Below are positions 8,407 through 17,498 of a stretch of 64,000 nt of DNA, one piece after another. The first letter of the stretch is position 1. Every line of letters begins with the position of its first letter. This DNA is from an uncultured Oscillospiraceae bacterium (GTDB taxonomy: Bacteria > Bacillota > Clostridia > Oscillospirales > Ruminococcaceae), in NCBI GenBank assembly GCA_910579175.1, contig CAJTTB010000004.1, positions 77,081-141,080 of the forward strand, given 5' to 3'. The position numbers were made by a program, and so were the translations under genes. The notes under the pieces were generated by a model that had not been told where the DNA came from, did not search any database, and saw nothing but the letters and a program-made list of their open reading frames with translations.

Positions 8407-8889
8407 CAATTTCCAGTTTATCTGGCAGTCATCCATCAATGGAGGGCTGTCCGCTTTGGACGGTTTAATAAAACAGCTTTCAGCAGCACCAACTTGAAAA
8501 GGGGCTAAAAAATCGTTTGATTGATATTTTATGATAAATATTATATAATGGTCTTTGATAAGAATCGAGATGGATGATAAAATATGATAGAAAAATTTGC
8601 AAGAATACTCTCACTTCTAAAGTGATGAGATGAATTGCATAATTGTACTTGAACGCGATGATCATACAAGTATCAATATTAGAAATGAAGGAATGCGGTC
8701 CGTATTGTGATAGCATAAATGGGTGAAAACTGTGGGGCAGAACTTGTATATGCTTACAAGATGAGTTGTATTAAGTGAGAAGCTCTCACCTTTCAGTCTT
8801 AGCATAGGTGATGAGTGTATGTCACAAAAACTTCTTTCACGATAGAAAAACAGTGGATTTGCACCTATGAAAACGAAAGGCTTTTATTT
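8407..8889. other. Long leader region of coaBC
   Basis: The region starts with a hairpin (GGCAGTCAT 8424-8432, GGCTGTCCGC 8445-8454). A clean SigA promoter follows (TTGATA 8521-8526, 17 bp, TATAAT 8544-8549), then about 330 nt before the coaBC start. That leader can form several local hairpins (for example GTGAGA-AGC-TCTCAC near 8775) but fits no riboswitch or leader class I know. No ORF with a ribosome binding site is seen. Confidence 0.5.
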
Positions 8890-10074
8890 ATGAAAAAAAC
8901 GATTGTATTAGGCGTGACCGGTGGTATCGCTGCATATAAGATAGCAGATTTGGCAAGTCGGTTGACAAAAGAAGGATTTGACACCCATGTCATTATGACA
9001 AAAAATGCAACAGAATTTATTACGCCTTTGACGTTTGAGACATTAACTGGAAATAAGTGTATAACCGATACATTTGCAAGGGATTTTGAATGGGATGTAA
9101 AACACATTTCACTTGCAAAACGAGCAGATGCTTTGTTGATTGCACCGGCAACGGCAAATGTCATTGCAAAATTGGCGGCGGGAATTGCAGATGATATGTT
9201 GACAACAACTGTGTTGGCGATAAAATGTCCAATTATTCTTTCGCCGTCGATGAATACTGCGATGTATGAAAATCCAATCACGCAGAGAAATCTGACCTAT
9301 TTGAAAACTTTGGATTATCAGATCATTGAAGCGGAATCAGGTGTACTTGCTTGTAAAGATATTGGCAAAGGACGTCTGCCAAAAACTGAGGTGTTATATG
9401 CTTATCTGATGAAGGCATTGTGTGATAAACGGGATCTCATCAATAAAAAAATATTGATTACTGCAGGACCAACACAAGAGAAGATAGATCCTGTTCGTTA
9501 TATTACCAATCACTCTACAGGAAAGATGGGATACGAGCTGGCAAAAGCTGCATATTATCGAGGTGCAGAAGTGGTTTTGGTTTCTGGGAAAACGCATTTA
9601 GAACCTCCTATAGGTATAAAGACAATTGTTGTTTCTTCCGCACAGGAAATGTTTGAGGAAGTAAAAAATCAAGCACAGCATGCCGACATTGTGATAAAAG
9701 CGGCAGCAGTAGCGGATTTTACTCCACAGATGTCTGCGTCGGAAAAGATGAAAAAGAAAGATAGCTTAGAATGGTCTTTACCGTTAAAGAGAACAACCGA
9801 TATTTTAGCCTATCTGGGAGAACATAAAAAAACCAATCAGAAAATATGTGGTTTTTCTATGGAAACTCAAAATTTATTGGAAAACTCTCGCAAAAAGTTG
9901 GAAAAAAAGCATGCAGATATGATTGTAGCCAACCATCTAAAAGAAGAGGGAGCCGGTTTTGGAGTAGATACGAATATTGTTACAATAATCACCAAAGATC
10001 AAGTGATTCCTTTGGAAAAGATGAGCAAAGAATCTGTGGCACACCATATATTAGATGAATTATTGGCGCAATAG
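8890..10074 (+). CDS. coaBC: Bifunctional phosphopantothenoylcysteine decarboxylase / synthetase
   Basis: 394 residues from the ATG at 8890, which has GAAAGG upstream; an in-frame GTG at 8815 lacks one. The N-terminal CoaC flavoprotein domain (about 1-180) shows GGIAAYKIADL, the PSMNTAMYENP block and the clamp ACKDIGKGRLP. The C-terminal CoaB domain (about 190-394) shows ITAGPTQEKIDPVRYITNHS and KAAAVADFTP. It makes 4'-phosphopantetheine from 4'-phosphopantothenate and cysteine on the way to CoA. priA follows after 16 bp. Confidence 0.95.
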   Translation: MKKTIVLGVTGGIAAYKIADLASRLTKEGFDTHVIMTKNATEFITPLTFETLTGNKCITDTFARDFEWDVKHISLAKRADALLIAPATANVIAKLAAGIADDMLTTTVLAIKCPIILSPSMNTAMYENPITQRNLTYLKTLDYQIIEAESGVLACKDIGKGRLPKTEVLYAYLMKALCDKRDLINKKILITAGPTQEKIDPVRYITNHSTGKMGYELAKAAYYRGAEVVLVSGKTHLEPPIGIKTIVVSSAQEMFEEVKNQAQHADIVIKAAAVADFTPQMSASEKMKKKDSLEWSLPLKRTTDILAYLGEHKKTNQKICGFSMETQNLLENSRKKLEKKHADMIVANHLKEEGAGFGVDTNIVTIITKDQVIPLEKMSKESVAHHILDELLAQ

Positions 10075-10090
10075 ATTGGAGGAAATTCGA

Positions 10091-12547
10091 ATGGGAAATC
10101 GTTTGATTGCAAAAGTTCATGTTGAAAGAGCGGTTCTCCATTTTGATAAGGCATTTGATTATCTGGTTCCAATAGAGTTGGAAGCCTCTTTAAAAAGAGG
10201 CTGTCGTGTCGTAGTTCCCTTTGGGAATGGAAATCGCAAACGGCAGGGAATGGTATATAAAATTGTAAATCAGCAAAATCAAATCAGTTCTGTCAAGCCA
10301 ATTTGTTTACAATTGGATAAAGAACCAATCTTTGATGAAGAGATGTTTAAAATTGCTGATTTTATGGTAAAGAACACATTTTGTACACATTATGAGGCGG
10401 TCAAAACGATTTTGCCAAATTCGTATGAAATGGATTTATCAGAACATTATCAATTGGTAAAGAAATTGACCGAAGAGCAGTTGCAAACATTCTCGATTGA
10501 GGAAAGAAATTTGATTGAGTTTTTGCAAACTTCTAAGACACAAAAAGAATTAGATGATTATTTGCGATATAATAGAAAACCGGAAATTGTCGCATTGTTA
10601 CTACAAAAAGAAATCATTAAAAAAGAACATTTTGTCAAACAAAAGGCCTCTGATAAGACGATTCAAACATTTCAGTTGACAATGCCATATGATTGGATTG
10701 TTGAAAACCATAAGTTGACACCAAAGCAAAAAGAAGTAGTGACATTTTTATCTGGTGTTATATCAGCGACGAAGAAGGAAATTTCATATTTTTGCGGAGT
10801 GGGCGATGGGGTTATCAAGAGATTGCAGCAGGAGCAAATTGTACAGGTGTTGGAAAGAGAAGTATTTCGGATACCCTTTCAAAAGCATACCGCTTTGGAA
10901 ACATTGTCACAGTTGCAATTATCACAACAACAACAGCAGGTATTTGAGCAAATTTTAGAGATTATCAAGAAGAATCAGCCACAGGTTGGGTTACTTTATG
11001 GTGTAACTGGAAGTGGAAAAACATCTATTTTTATCAAGTTGATCGAGCAGACCATACAAAGTGGAAAACAGGCTTTGATGTTAGTTCCAGAAATCGCATT
11101 GACTCCACAGATGTTGGAGAAGTTTAAAGCATTATTTGGAGATAATGTGGCAGTAATGCACAGTGGCTTGTCTTTGGGAGAGCGTTTAGACGAGTATAAG
11201 CGCATGAAACAGGGAAAGGCACAAATTGTAATCGGCACACGCAGTGCCATATTTGCCCCATTTGCTCAGATTGGTTTGATTATTATGGATGAAGAAGGAG
11301 AGGCTTCTTATAAATCTGATGTAAGCCCGCGTTATCATACCCGGGAGATTGCAAAATTAAGATGTGTTCAGCATAAGGCGATGTTGCTACTTGCTTCTGC
11401 GACACCGTCTATTGAGAGTTATTATAAAGCAAAAAAGGGAATTTATCACCTGTTTACACTGCCAAAACGCTATGCCAATGCACAACTTCCAGAGGTTTAT
11501 ATTGTGGATATGAAAGAGGAAGAGCGACGGGCGAATACAAGTTGCGTAAGCAAATTATTACAACAGGAAATCTATGAGAATATAAAGCGTCGAGAACAGA
11601 GTATTTTGTTGATCAATCGTAGGGGATATCATACCATTGCACAATGTATGGAATGTGGAGAGGTGATAAAATGTCCTCACTGTGATGTGGCATTGACTTA
11701 TCATAAAGATAACAACTGTTTGATGTGTCATTATTGCGGTTATCGTCAAAAGTTTGAAAAAGAATGTTCTTCTTGTCACAGTCCACATTTAAAATTGTCG
11801 GGATTTGGCACGCAAAAGATAGAGGATGAGTTGCAATCTTTATTTCCACAGGCTCTGATTTTAAGAATGGATACGGATACAACCTATTCTCGGTATGCTT
11901 ATGAGAAAAAGTTTCATGCTTTTGGACAAGGGCAGTATGATATTTTGGTGGGTACACAGATGATCGCAAAGGGACTGGATTTTCCAAATGTAACTTTGGT
12001 GGGTGTACTAAATGCAGATAATGGATTGTATGCAGGAGATTACCGAGGGGTAGAACGAGTCTTTTCTCTGATTACTCAAGTAGTGGGAAGAAGTGGTAGA
12101 GCTCAAAAAAGTGGCAGAGCCTATATTCAAACCTATCTTCCTGAAAATCCCGTGATACAATTTGCAGCAAAACAGGATTATAATAGTTTCTATCAAGATG
12201 AAATTGTCTGTAGAAAAACGCTGCTTTATCCGCCTTATTGTGATATTTGTTCCATTCATTTTAGTGGAACGCAGGAGAATCAACTTCATCAGGCGATTTT
12301 GTGTTTTTTGGAAATTTTAAAACATACGTCTAATATTGGCAATCCCCCTGCGATGAAAATATTTGGTCCGATAAAGCCGTTTGTCTATCGAATGAATGGA
12401 AAATATCGTCAGAATATTTATATTAAATGTCTGTATAACGCGGTATTCCGGACCTATTTAAAACAAAATTTAATGATTATGGGCAAACAAAAACAAATGA
12501 GGAATATTTCATTTTATGTGGATATTAATGGGGATATCAACGTATAA
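10091..12547 (+). CDS. priA: Primosomal helicase PriA
   Basis: 818 residues from the ATG preceded by GGAGG; an upstream ATG at 10055 lies inside coaBC. An N-terminal DNA-binding region is followed by the helicase: Walker A GVTGSGKTSIF, motif III LLASATPSIESY, motif V GTQMIAKGLDF and motif VI QVVGRSGRA. A zinc-binding insert carries eight cysteines in four CxxC pairs (CMEC, CPHC, CHYC, CSSC). PriA restarts stalled replication forks. Oddity: motif II reads DEEG, not the DEEH or DEAH usual in PriA. Its place in coaBC-priA-def-fmt is standard. Confidence 0.95.
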   Translation: MGNRLIAKVHVERAVLHFDKAFDYLVPIELEASLKRGCRVVVPFGNGNRKRQGMVYKIVNQQNQISSVKPICLQLDKEPIFDEEMFKIADFMVKNTFCTHYEAVKTILPNSYEMDLSEHYQLVKKLTEEQLQTFSIEERNLIEFLQTSKTQKELDDYLRYNRKPEIVALLLQKEIIKKEHFVKQKASDKTIQTFQLTMPYDWIVENHKLTPKQKEVVTFLSGVISATKKEISYFCGVGDGVIKRLQQEQIVQVLEREVFRIPFQKHTALETLSQLQLSQQQQQVFEQILEIIKKNQPQVGLLYGVTGSGKTSIFIKLIEQTIQSGKQALMLVPEIALTPQMLEKFKALFGDNVAVMHSGLSLGERLDEYKRMKQGKAQIVIGTRSAIFAPFAQIGLIIMDEEGEASYKSDVSPRYHTREIAKLRCVQHKAMLLLASATPSIESYYKAKKGIYHLFTLPKRYANAQLPEVYIVDMKEEERRANTSCVSKLLQQEIYENIKRREQSILLINRRGYHTIAQCMECGEVIKCPHCDVALTYHKDNNCLMCHYCGYRQKFEKECSSCHSPHLKLSGFGTQKIEDELQSLFPQALILRMDTDTTYSRYAYEKKFHAFGQGQYDILVGTQMIAKGLDFPNVTLVGVLNADNGLYAGDYRGVERVFSLITQVVGRSGRAQKSGRAYIQTYLPENPVIQFAAKQDYNSFYQDEIVCRKTLLYPPYCDICSIHFSGTQENQLHQAILCFLEILKHTSNIGNPPAMKIFGPIKPFVYRMNGKYRQNIYIKCLYNAVFRTYLKQNLMIMGKQKQMRNISFYVDINGDINV

Positions 12548-12569
12548 ATATAAGAAGGAGATTTATATT

Positions 12570-13034
12570 ATGGCAATACGCAATATATATGTAGAAGGCG
12601 AGGAAGTTTTGAGAAAAATTTCAAAGCCAGTTACAGAGTTCAATCAAAAATTATGGATCTTGTTAGATGATATGGCAGAAACGATGAATCAAGCAGATGG
12701 AGTTGGATTGGCTGCACCTCAGGTGGGAATTTTAAAGCGTGTTGTAGTGATTGATGTGGGAGAAGGCTTAATTGAACTTATCAATCCCAAAATCATTGGG
12801 CAAAAGGGAAGCCAAATAGAAGCAGAAGGTTGTTTGTCTTGTCCAGGTGAATATGGAAAGGTAAAACGCCCTAGTTGGGTGTCTGTTCAGGCACAAGATC
12901 GTCATGGCAATGAGATTGTGCGGGAAGGAACTGGTTTGTTGGCAGTGGCATTTTGCCATGAAATCGACCATCTGGACGGAAAAATCTTTAAAGATATTGC
13001 AATTGAAATGTTGGATGTCAAATCAGAGGAGTAG
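12570..13034 (+). CDS. def: Peptide deformylase
   Basis: 154 residues from the ATG at 12570, with GAAGGAG nine bases upstream. All three family motifs are present: GVGLAAPQ, EGCLSCPG and the metal site HEIDH. It removes the N-formyl group from nascent proteins. The pairing with fmt, three bases downstream, couples formylation of initiator tRNA with deformylation. Confidence 0.96.
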   Translation: MAIRNIYVEGEEVLRKISKPVTEFNQKLWILLDDMAETMNQADGVGLAAPQVGILKRVVVIDVGEGLIELINPKIIGQKGSQIEAEGCLSCPGEYGKVKRPSWVSVQAQDRHGNEIVREGTGLLAVAFCHEIDHLDGKIFKDIAIEMLDVKSEE

Positions 13035-13037
13035 AGA

Positions 13038-13967
13038 ATGAAAATTGTGTTTATGGGTACTCCTGATTTTGCAGTACCTTGTTTAAAAGCCTTAATACAA
13101 CAACAAGAACAAATTGTCGGTGTTTATACACAGCCAGATAAACCAAAAGGTCGCGGTCATCAATTACAACCTCCACCAGTCAAGGTAGTTGCCATGGAGC
13201 ATGATATTCTTGTATTTCAGCCAAATACATTGCGCACACAAGAAGTCTATGAGCAGTTGAAACAACTGCAACCAGATATAATCATTGTGGTAGCTTATGG
13301 GAAAATGCTTCCGCTTTCTATCTTGCAGCTTCCCCAATATGGTTGTATCAATGTACATGCTAGTTTGCTTCCCAAATATCGGGGAGCGGGTCCAATTCAG
13401 TGGAGTGTGCTCAATGGGGAAAAGGTAACTGGAGTAACCACCATGTATATGGCTGAAGGTATGGATACTGGGGATATGATTCTGAAGATGGAAACACAGA
13501 TTGGGGAGAATGAAACGGCATCTGAGCTGCATGATCGCTTGTCTGTAATCGGTGCAGAGGCATTGATAGAGACAATAGAACATCTGAAAGATGGAACGAT
13601 TGTCCGTACAGTACAGGATGATACACGAGCGACTTATGCTCCTATGCTGAGTAAAGAACTTTCCAAGATTGATTTTACCAAATCTGCACAAGAAGTGCAC
13701 AATCAAATTAGGGGTCTATCCAGTTGGCCATGTGCAGTGACAACACTGTTGGGAAAGCGCTTGAAGGTTTATCGCTCTGAACTTGTCAAAGATAGGCAGG
13801 GAGCGCCAGGAGAAGTGTTGTCCAATCGACAGTTGATTGTTGCGTGTGGAGATGGTCATGCTGTACATCTAGCAGAAGTGCAATTTGAAAATGCAAAACG
13901 CATGAAGAGTGAAGATTTTTTGCGCGGAAGACCTTTGGCGATTGGAACGATTTGCGGTCAAATATAA
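13038..13967 (+). CDS. fmt: Methionyl-tRNA formyltransferase
   Basis: 309 residues. The N-terminal Rossmann-like domain carries the catalytic stretch NVHASLLPKYRGAGPIQW and the Asp-containing GMDTGDMI. The smaller C-terminal tRNA-binding domain begins at about residue 205. It formylates Met-tRNAfMet with 10-formyltetrahydrofolate. GGAG within the end of def serves as its ribosome binding site. Confidence 0.96.
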   Translation: MKIVFMGTPDFAVPCLKALIQQQEQIVGVYTQPDKPKGRGHQLQPPPVKVVAMEHDILVFQPNTLRTQEVYEQLKQLQPDIIIVVAYGKMLPLSILQLPQYGCINVHASLLPKYRGAGPIQWSVLNGEKVTGVTTMYMAEGMDTGDMILKMETQIGENETASELHDRLSVIGAEALIETIEHLKDGTIVRTVQDDTRATYAPMLSKELSKIDFTKSAQEVHNQIRGLSSWPCAVTTLLGKRLKVYRSELVKDRQGAPGEVLSNRQLIVACGDGHAVHLAEVQFENAKRMKSEDFLRGRPLAIGTICGQI

Positions 13968-14003
13968 TATCACTGATGATAAAAAGAAAGGGGTATTTTT
14001 GGT

Positions 14004-14696
14004 ATGTTTTTTGGTATCGACCCACTTTATTTGATATTGGTTGTCCCAGCATTGATTATTTCTCTTATCGCTCAGATAAATGTGAAATCTGCTTTTGCAA
14101 AATACAGCAGGATATTCAATTCAAAGGGGTATACAGGTTATTTGATTGCGCGTAAGATTTTAGATGATAATGGTTTACATCATGTTCAGATTGAACAGAT
14201 TGCAGGTTCTTTGACCGACCATTTTGATCCAACAAAACGAGTAGTCAGATTATCCCAAACGGTATATTCCTCTAATTCTGTAGCTGCCATTGGTGTAGCA
14301 GCACATGAGGTCGGTCATGCCATTCAGCACAATGTTGGTTATTTTCCAATTAAGATTCGTTCGGCGATTGTTCCAATGACCAATATTGGTTCTTTTTTAG
14401 CATGGCCACTTGCAGTTTTGGGGATTATTTTAGGAAATGAGACACTTGCATTGGTTGGGGTTTGCCTATTTTCTTTGGTGGTATTTTTTCAATTAGTTAC
14501 TTTGCCGGTGGAATTTAATGCAAGCCGTAGAGTGTTGGAAACCATTCGCAGAGAGACTATTTTGGAAGGAAATGAGTATCAAGGCGCTAAAAAAATGTTG
14601 ACCGCAGCGGCATTGACCTATGTGGCGGCATTGGTTGTAGCAGTTGCCAATTTACTGAGATTATTGAGTATGGTAAACCGAAATCGAAGAAATTAA
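14004..14696 (+). CDS. yugP: Membrane-bound zinc metallopeptidase (YugP type)
   Basis: 230 residues of the Zn_peptidase_2 family. One N-terminal membrane helix (about 6-25) and the zinc site AAHEVGHAIQH at about residues 96-106 are visible, then two or three further membrane helices (about 125-175 and 200-225). Substrates are unknown in the family. AAAGGGG lies upstream. It is commonly found between fmt and rsmB in Clostridia. Confidence 0.88.
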   Translation: MFFGIDPLYLILVVPALIISLIAQINVKSAFAKYSRIFNSKGYTGYLIARKILDDNGLHHVQIEQIAGSLTDHFDPTKRVVRLSQTVYSSNSVAAIGVAAHEVGHAIQHNVGYFPIKIRSAIVPMTNIGSFLAWPLAVLGIILGNETLALVGVCLFSLVVFFQLVTLPVEFNASRRVLETIRRETILEGNEYQGAKKMLTAAALTYVAALVVAVANLLRLLSMVNRNRRN

Positions 14697-14817
14697 AAAT
14701 AATTGACAGAAAGCACCAAAGAAGATATGATGTAAATTATCTAAGTTATTTTTAATATAGGATGCTATAAATAGTGACTGGAATCATTTATATGATTTCA
14801 GTTGATATGAAAAATCT

Positions 14818-15003
14818 TTGTATGGTAGCATTTCATACTTGAAAAAAAGATACCACAATCCCACTGGCTTTAGACGGTGGGTGAAGGTATCCAAAAGCAA
14901 AAAAATATGGTATACTGGTATCATAAGAGAATGGATATGTCCAATCTGTGGGATAGAACATCATGGAGATATTCGTGTTGTTAGAATGTGTTTGCGGGCA
15001 TAA
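14818..15003 (+). pseudogene. Remnant of an IS200/IS605 element with TnpB zinc-ribbon tail
   Basis: A 61-codon open stretch whose end, REWICPICGIEHHGDIRVVRM, matches the C-terminal zinc ribbon and D-x-x-R region of IS605 TnpB proteins (CPxCGxxHxRDxNAA). Only one CxxC remains and the arginine of the usual RD pair is lost. Just upstream, nested arms GATACC/GGTATC and CCCAC/GTGGG around TGGCTTTAG (14849-14892) look like an IS605 terminal hairpin. The order hairpin-then-tail suggests internal deletion or rearrangement. It is not expected to be functional. Confidence 0.55.
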
Positions 15004-15013
15004 AGTCAGAGGG

Positions 15014-15074
15014 ATATTTTTTTGATTTTGCTAACCGCCAATCAAATTGGCTGTTTCACCATAAAAAACAAGTG
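15014..15074. repeat. Dispersed palindromic repeat, copy C
   Basis: Most diverged copy: T-rich arm, core GCCAATCAAATTGGC with a perfect 6-bp stem, then an A-rich arm. It directly follows the IS605 remnant and lies shortly before the rsmB start. Confidence 0.65.
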
Positions 15075-15092
15075 AAAAAGTAGGATGAAAAT

Positions 15093-16409
15093 ATGAAAAA
15101 TGAAAGACAATTGGCGTTGGAAATATTGTTAAAAATTTATCGTGATAAGGGGTATTCCAACCTAACACTTTCTAAAATGCTTTCTAGAAATGATGGACTG
15201 AATCAGGCGTTTATCACTGCTTTGATTTATGGTGTGATTGAACGAGATTTGACACTAGCGCATATGATTGGTCAATATTCCAAACAAAAAATAGAAAAAT
15301 TGGATTTAGAGGTGCTGTTGATTTTAAAGATGGGACTATACCAAATTTTATATATGGATAGTGTTCCAGATAATGCAGCAGTTGACGAAAGTGTAAAACT
15401 CTGTTATGATACCAAAAAAGTGAGTGCAAAGGGTTTTGTAAATGGAATCCTTCGCAATTTTATTCGAGATGGCAAAAAATTGTGTATTCAGCAAACTGAC
15501 GATTTAAAATCATTGAGTATTGCTTATTCGTGCCCATTGTGGTTGGTGCAAAAATGGACAGAAGAATATTCTTATGAGGTAACCAAACGGTTTTTACAGG
15601 CTTCTATTGGACGTCCACCTCTGACGATTCGCGTCAATACCTTAAAAATCACAACAGAAGAATTGTGCCAAAAATTAATTAAAAAACACATTCAAGTGAC
15701 CGTTAGCCCTGATATAGAGAACTGTTTGATTCTTGATAAAACAAAAAGTTTAGAACAGTTGGAAGCGTTTCAGAATGGACTTTTTTATGTGCAGGATATT
15801 GCTTCTCAAATTTGTGTAAAGTTAGCACAAGTAAAACCAAATACTCGTGTATTTGATATGTGTGCTGCTCCGGGTTCTAAATCCTTTACCATGGCACAGT
15901 ATATGCAAAATCAAGGAGAACTGTTTTCATTTGACCTTTATGAACACAAGTTGCAGTTGATTGAAAAAACAGCACAAAGATTGGGTATTTCTAATTTAAG
16001 GGTACAACGACAAGATGCCTGTCAATACAATGCAAAACTGGGTCAGGCAGATACTGTGCTTTGTGATGTACCCTGTGCAGGTTTGGGAATTATTCGCAGA
16101 AAACCTGAAATTAAATATAAATCGAAACAGGAGATTGAAAAACTGCCAGAAATACAATACCAAATTTTATCAAATTCATCTTCTTATGTAAAATCTGGGG
16201 GATTTTTGATCTATTCTACCTGTTCTGTCAATCAAGAAGAAAATCAGCAGGTAGCACAGCGCTTTTTAAAAGAACATACAGATTTTATGCCTGTTCCAAT
16301 TCCAGAATCCATGAAAGGATTTGGCATAATACAAGAGTATCAAATTACATTATTACCGCAGTTTATCAACAGTGATGGATTTTTTGTCGCACGTTTTAAA
16401 AGAAAGTAG
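15093..16409 (+). CDS. rsmB: 16S rRNA m5C967 methyltransferase
   Basis: 438 residues. The N-terminal NusB-like RNA-binding domain covers about 1-130. The Rossmann methyltransferase has the SAM motif FDMCAAPGSKS, the cysteine motif DVPCAGLGIIRRKPE and the catalytic STCSVNQEEN. It methylates C967 of 16S rRNA. Spacing before the ATG is acceptable (AGGATG). rlmN follows with no gap. Confidence 0.94.
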   Translation: MKNERQLALEILLKIYRDKGYSNLTLSKMLSRNDGLNQAFITALIYGVIERDLTLAHMIGQYSKQKIEKLDLEVLLILKMGLYQILYMDSVPDNAAVDESVKLCYDTKKVSAKGFVNGILRNFIRDGKKLCIQQTDDLKSLSIAYSCPLWLVQKWTEEYSYEVTKRFLQASIGRPPLTIRVNTLKITTEELCQKLIKKHIQVTVSPDIENCLILDKTKSLEQLEAFQNGLFYVQDIASQICVKLAQVKPNTRVFDMCAAPGSKSFTMAQYMQNQGELFSFDLYEHKLQLIEKTAQRLGISNLRVQRQDACQYNAKLGQADTVLCDVPCAGLGIIRRKPEIKYKSKQEIEKLPEIQYQILSNSSSYVKSGGFLIYSTCSVNQEENQQVAQRFLKEHTDFMPVPIPESMKGFGIIQEYQITLLPQFINSDGFFVARFKRK

Positions 16410-16441
16410 TGTTTGTATCATTTGGGGTGAGGAGAGTCATT

Positions 16442-17485
16442 TTGGAGAAAATTGATATTAAGTCATTGACCATACAAGAGCTGGAAGAGATACTAATTCA
16501 GTGGAATCAACCCAAGTTTCGGGCGAAACAGATTTTTGATTGGCTACATAAAAAAAGAGTGCTTTCTTTTTCAGAGATGACCAATCTTCCAGAAAAGTTG
16601 CGGGAAATATTACAGTCGGAATGTCAAATTACCGTTTTAAATATGCAAAACAAGTTGGTTTCTAAGATAGATGGAACAGTAAAATATTTATATCAGTTAT
16701 CGGATAAAGAGTGTGTAGAAAGTGTTTTGATGAAATATCGGCATGGCAATAGCATTTGTATTTCTACACAGGTGGGCTGTAAGATGGGTTGTGCATTTTG
16801 TGCCTCTACAAAAGCGGGATTTGTACGCAATTTGACTACCAGTGAAATATTACAACAGATTTATCAGACCGAGCAGGATTTAAGTTTACGCATTTCCCAT
16901 GTCGTTTTGATGGGAATTGGGGAACCTTTAGATAATTATCACAATGTTGTAACCTTTTTGCAGTTGATTCATTCTCCATTTGGTGCTAATATCAGTTTGA
17001 GGAATATTTCATTGTCTACTTGTGGTGTGGTGGATAAAATCAACCAGTTGGCAGAACTAAAGTTGGGTATTACCTTGTCGGTTTCTCTTCATGCCAGCAG
17101 CGATCAGGTGCGCAGCCAATTGATGCCAATTAATCAAAAGTGGAATATTGAACAATTATTAAAGGCGTGTAAATACTATACAAATATGACCGGCAGAAGA
17201 ATTTCATTTGAATATGCCTTGATTCAAGGAGAAAATGACAGTATAAAAGCAGCAAATCAGCTTGCGGATTTATTAAAGGGACAGTTGTGCCATGTCAATT
17301 TGATTCCAGTGAATGAAGTACATGAAACAACGTTTCAAAAAACAAATAGAAATCATATTTATCAATTTCAAAAGGCGTTGGAACAACGCGGAATCAATGC
17401 GACGATTCGCAGGACATTGGGAGCAGATATCAATGCAGCCTGCGGGCAATTGCGTAGGGATTCGATATATTCAAACTCAAAATGA
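16442..17485 (+). CDS. rlmN: Radical-SAM 23S rRNA / tRNA adenine-C2 methyltransferase
   Basis: 347 residues from TTG at 16442, with GAGGAG seven bases upstream; the in-frame GTG at 16409 overlaps the rsmB stop and has no ribosome binding site. The radical-SAM cluster GCKMGCAFC is clear, as are GIGEPLDNYHN and the C-terminal NAACGQL with the cysteine that forms the methyl-transfer intermediate. It methylates A2503 of 23S rRNA and A37 of some tRNAs. The prpC ribosome binding site overlaps its stop. Confidence 0.95.
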   Translation: MEKIDIKSLTIQELEEILIQWNQPKFRAKQIFDWLHKKRVLSFSEMTNLPEKLREILQSECQITVLNMQNKLVSKIDGTVKYLYQLSDKECVESVLMKYRHGNSICISTQVGCKMGCAFCASTKAGFVRNLTTSEILQQIYQTEQDLSLRISHVVLMGIGEPLDNYHNVVTFLQLIHSPFGANISLRNISLSTCGVVDKINQLAELKLGITLSVSLHASSDQVRSQLMPINQKWNIEQLLKACKYYTNMTGRRISFEYALIQGENDSIKAANQLADLLKGQLCHVNLIPVNEVHETTFQKTNRNHIYQFQKALEQRGINATIRRTLGADINAACGQLRRDSIYSNSK

Positions 17486-17498
17486 AGGAGGGGAAAAC

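Larger units (their letters stand above)
14697..15092. other. Spacer between yugP and rsmB with promoter, IS605 remnant and repeat
   Basis: It holds a strong promoter directly after yugP (TTGACA 14703-14708, 17 bp, TATGAT 14726-14731), which would give rsmB a leader of about 350 nt. The hairpin, TnpB-tail remnant and repeat copy C listed separately lie within that leader. Confidence 0.6.

Noticed and set aside
11558..11987. Antisense ORFs within priA
   Set aside because: They mirror the cysteine-rich zinc insert of PriA in other frames and have no independent support.
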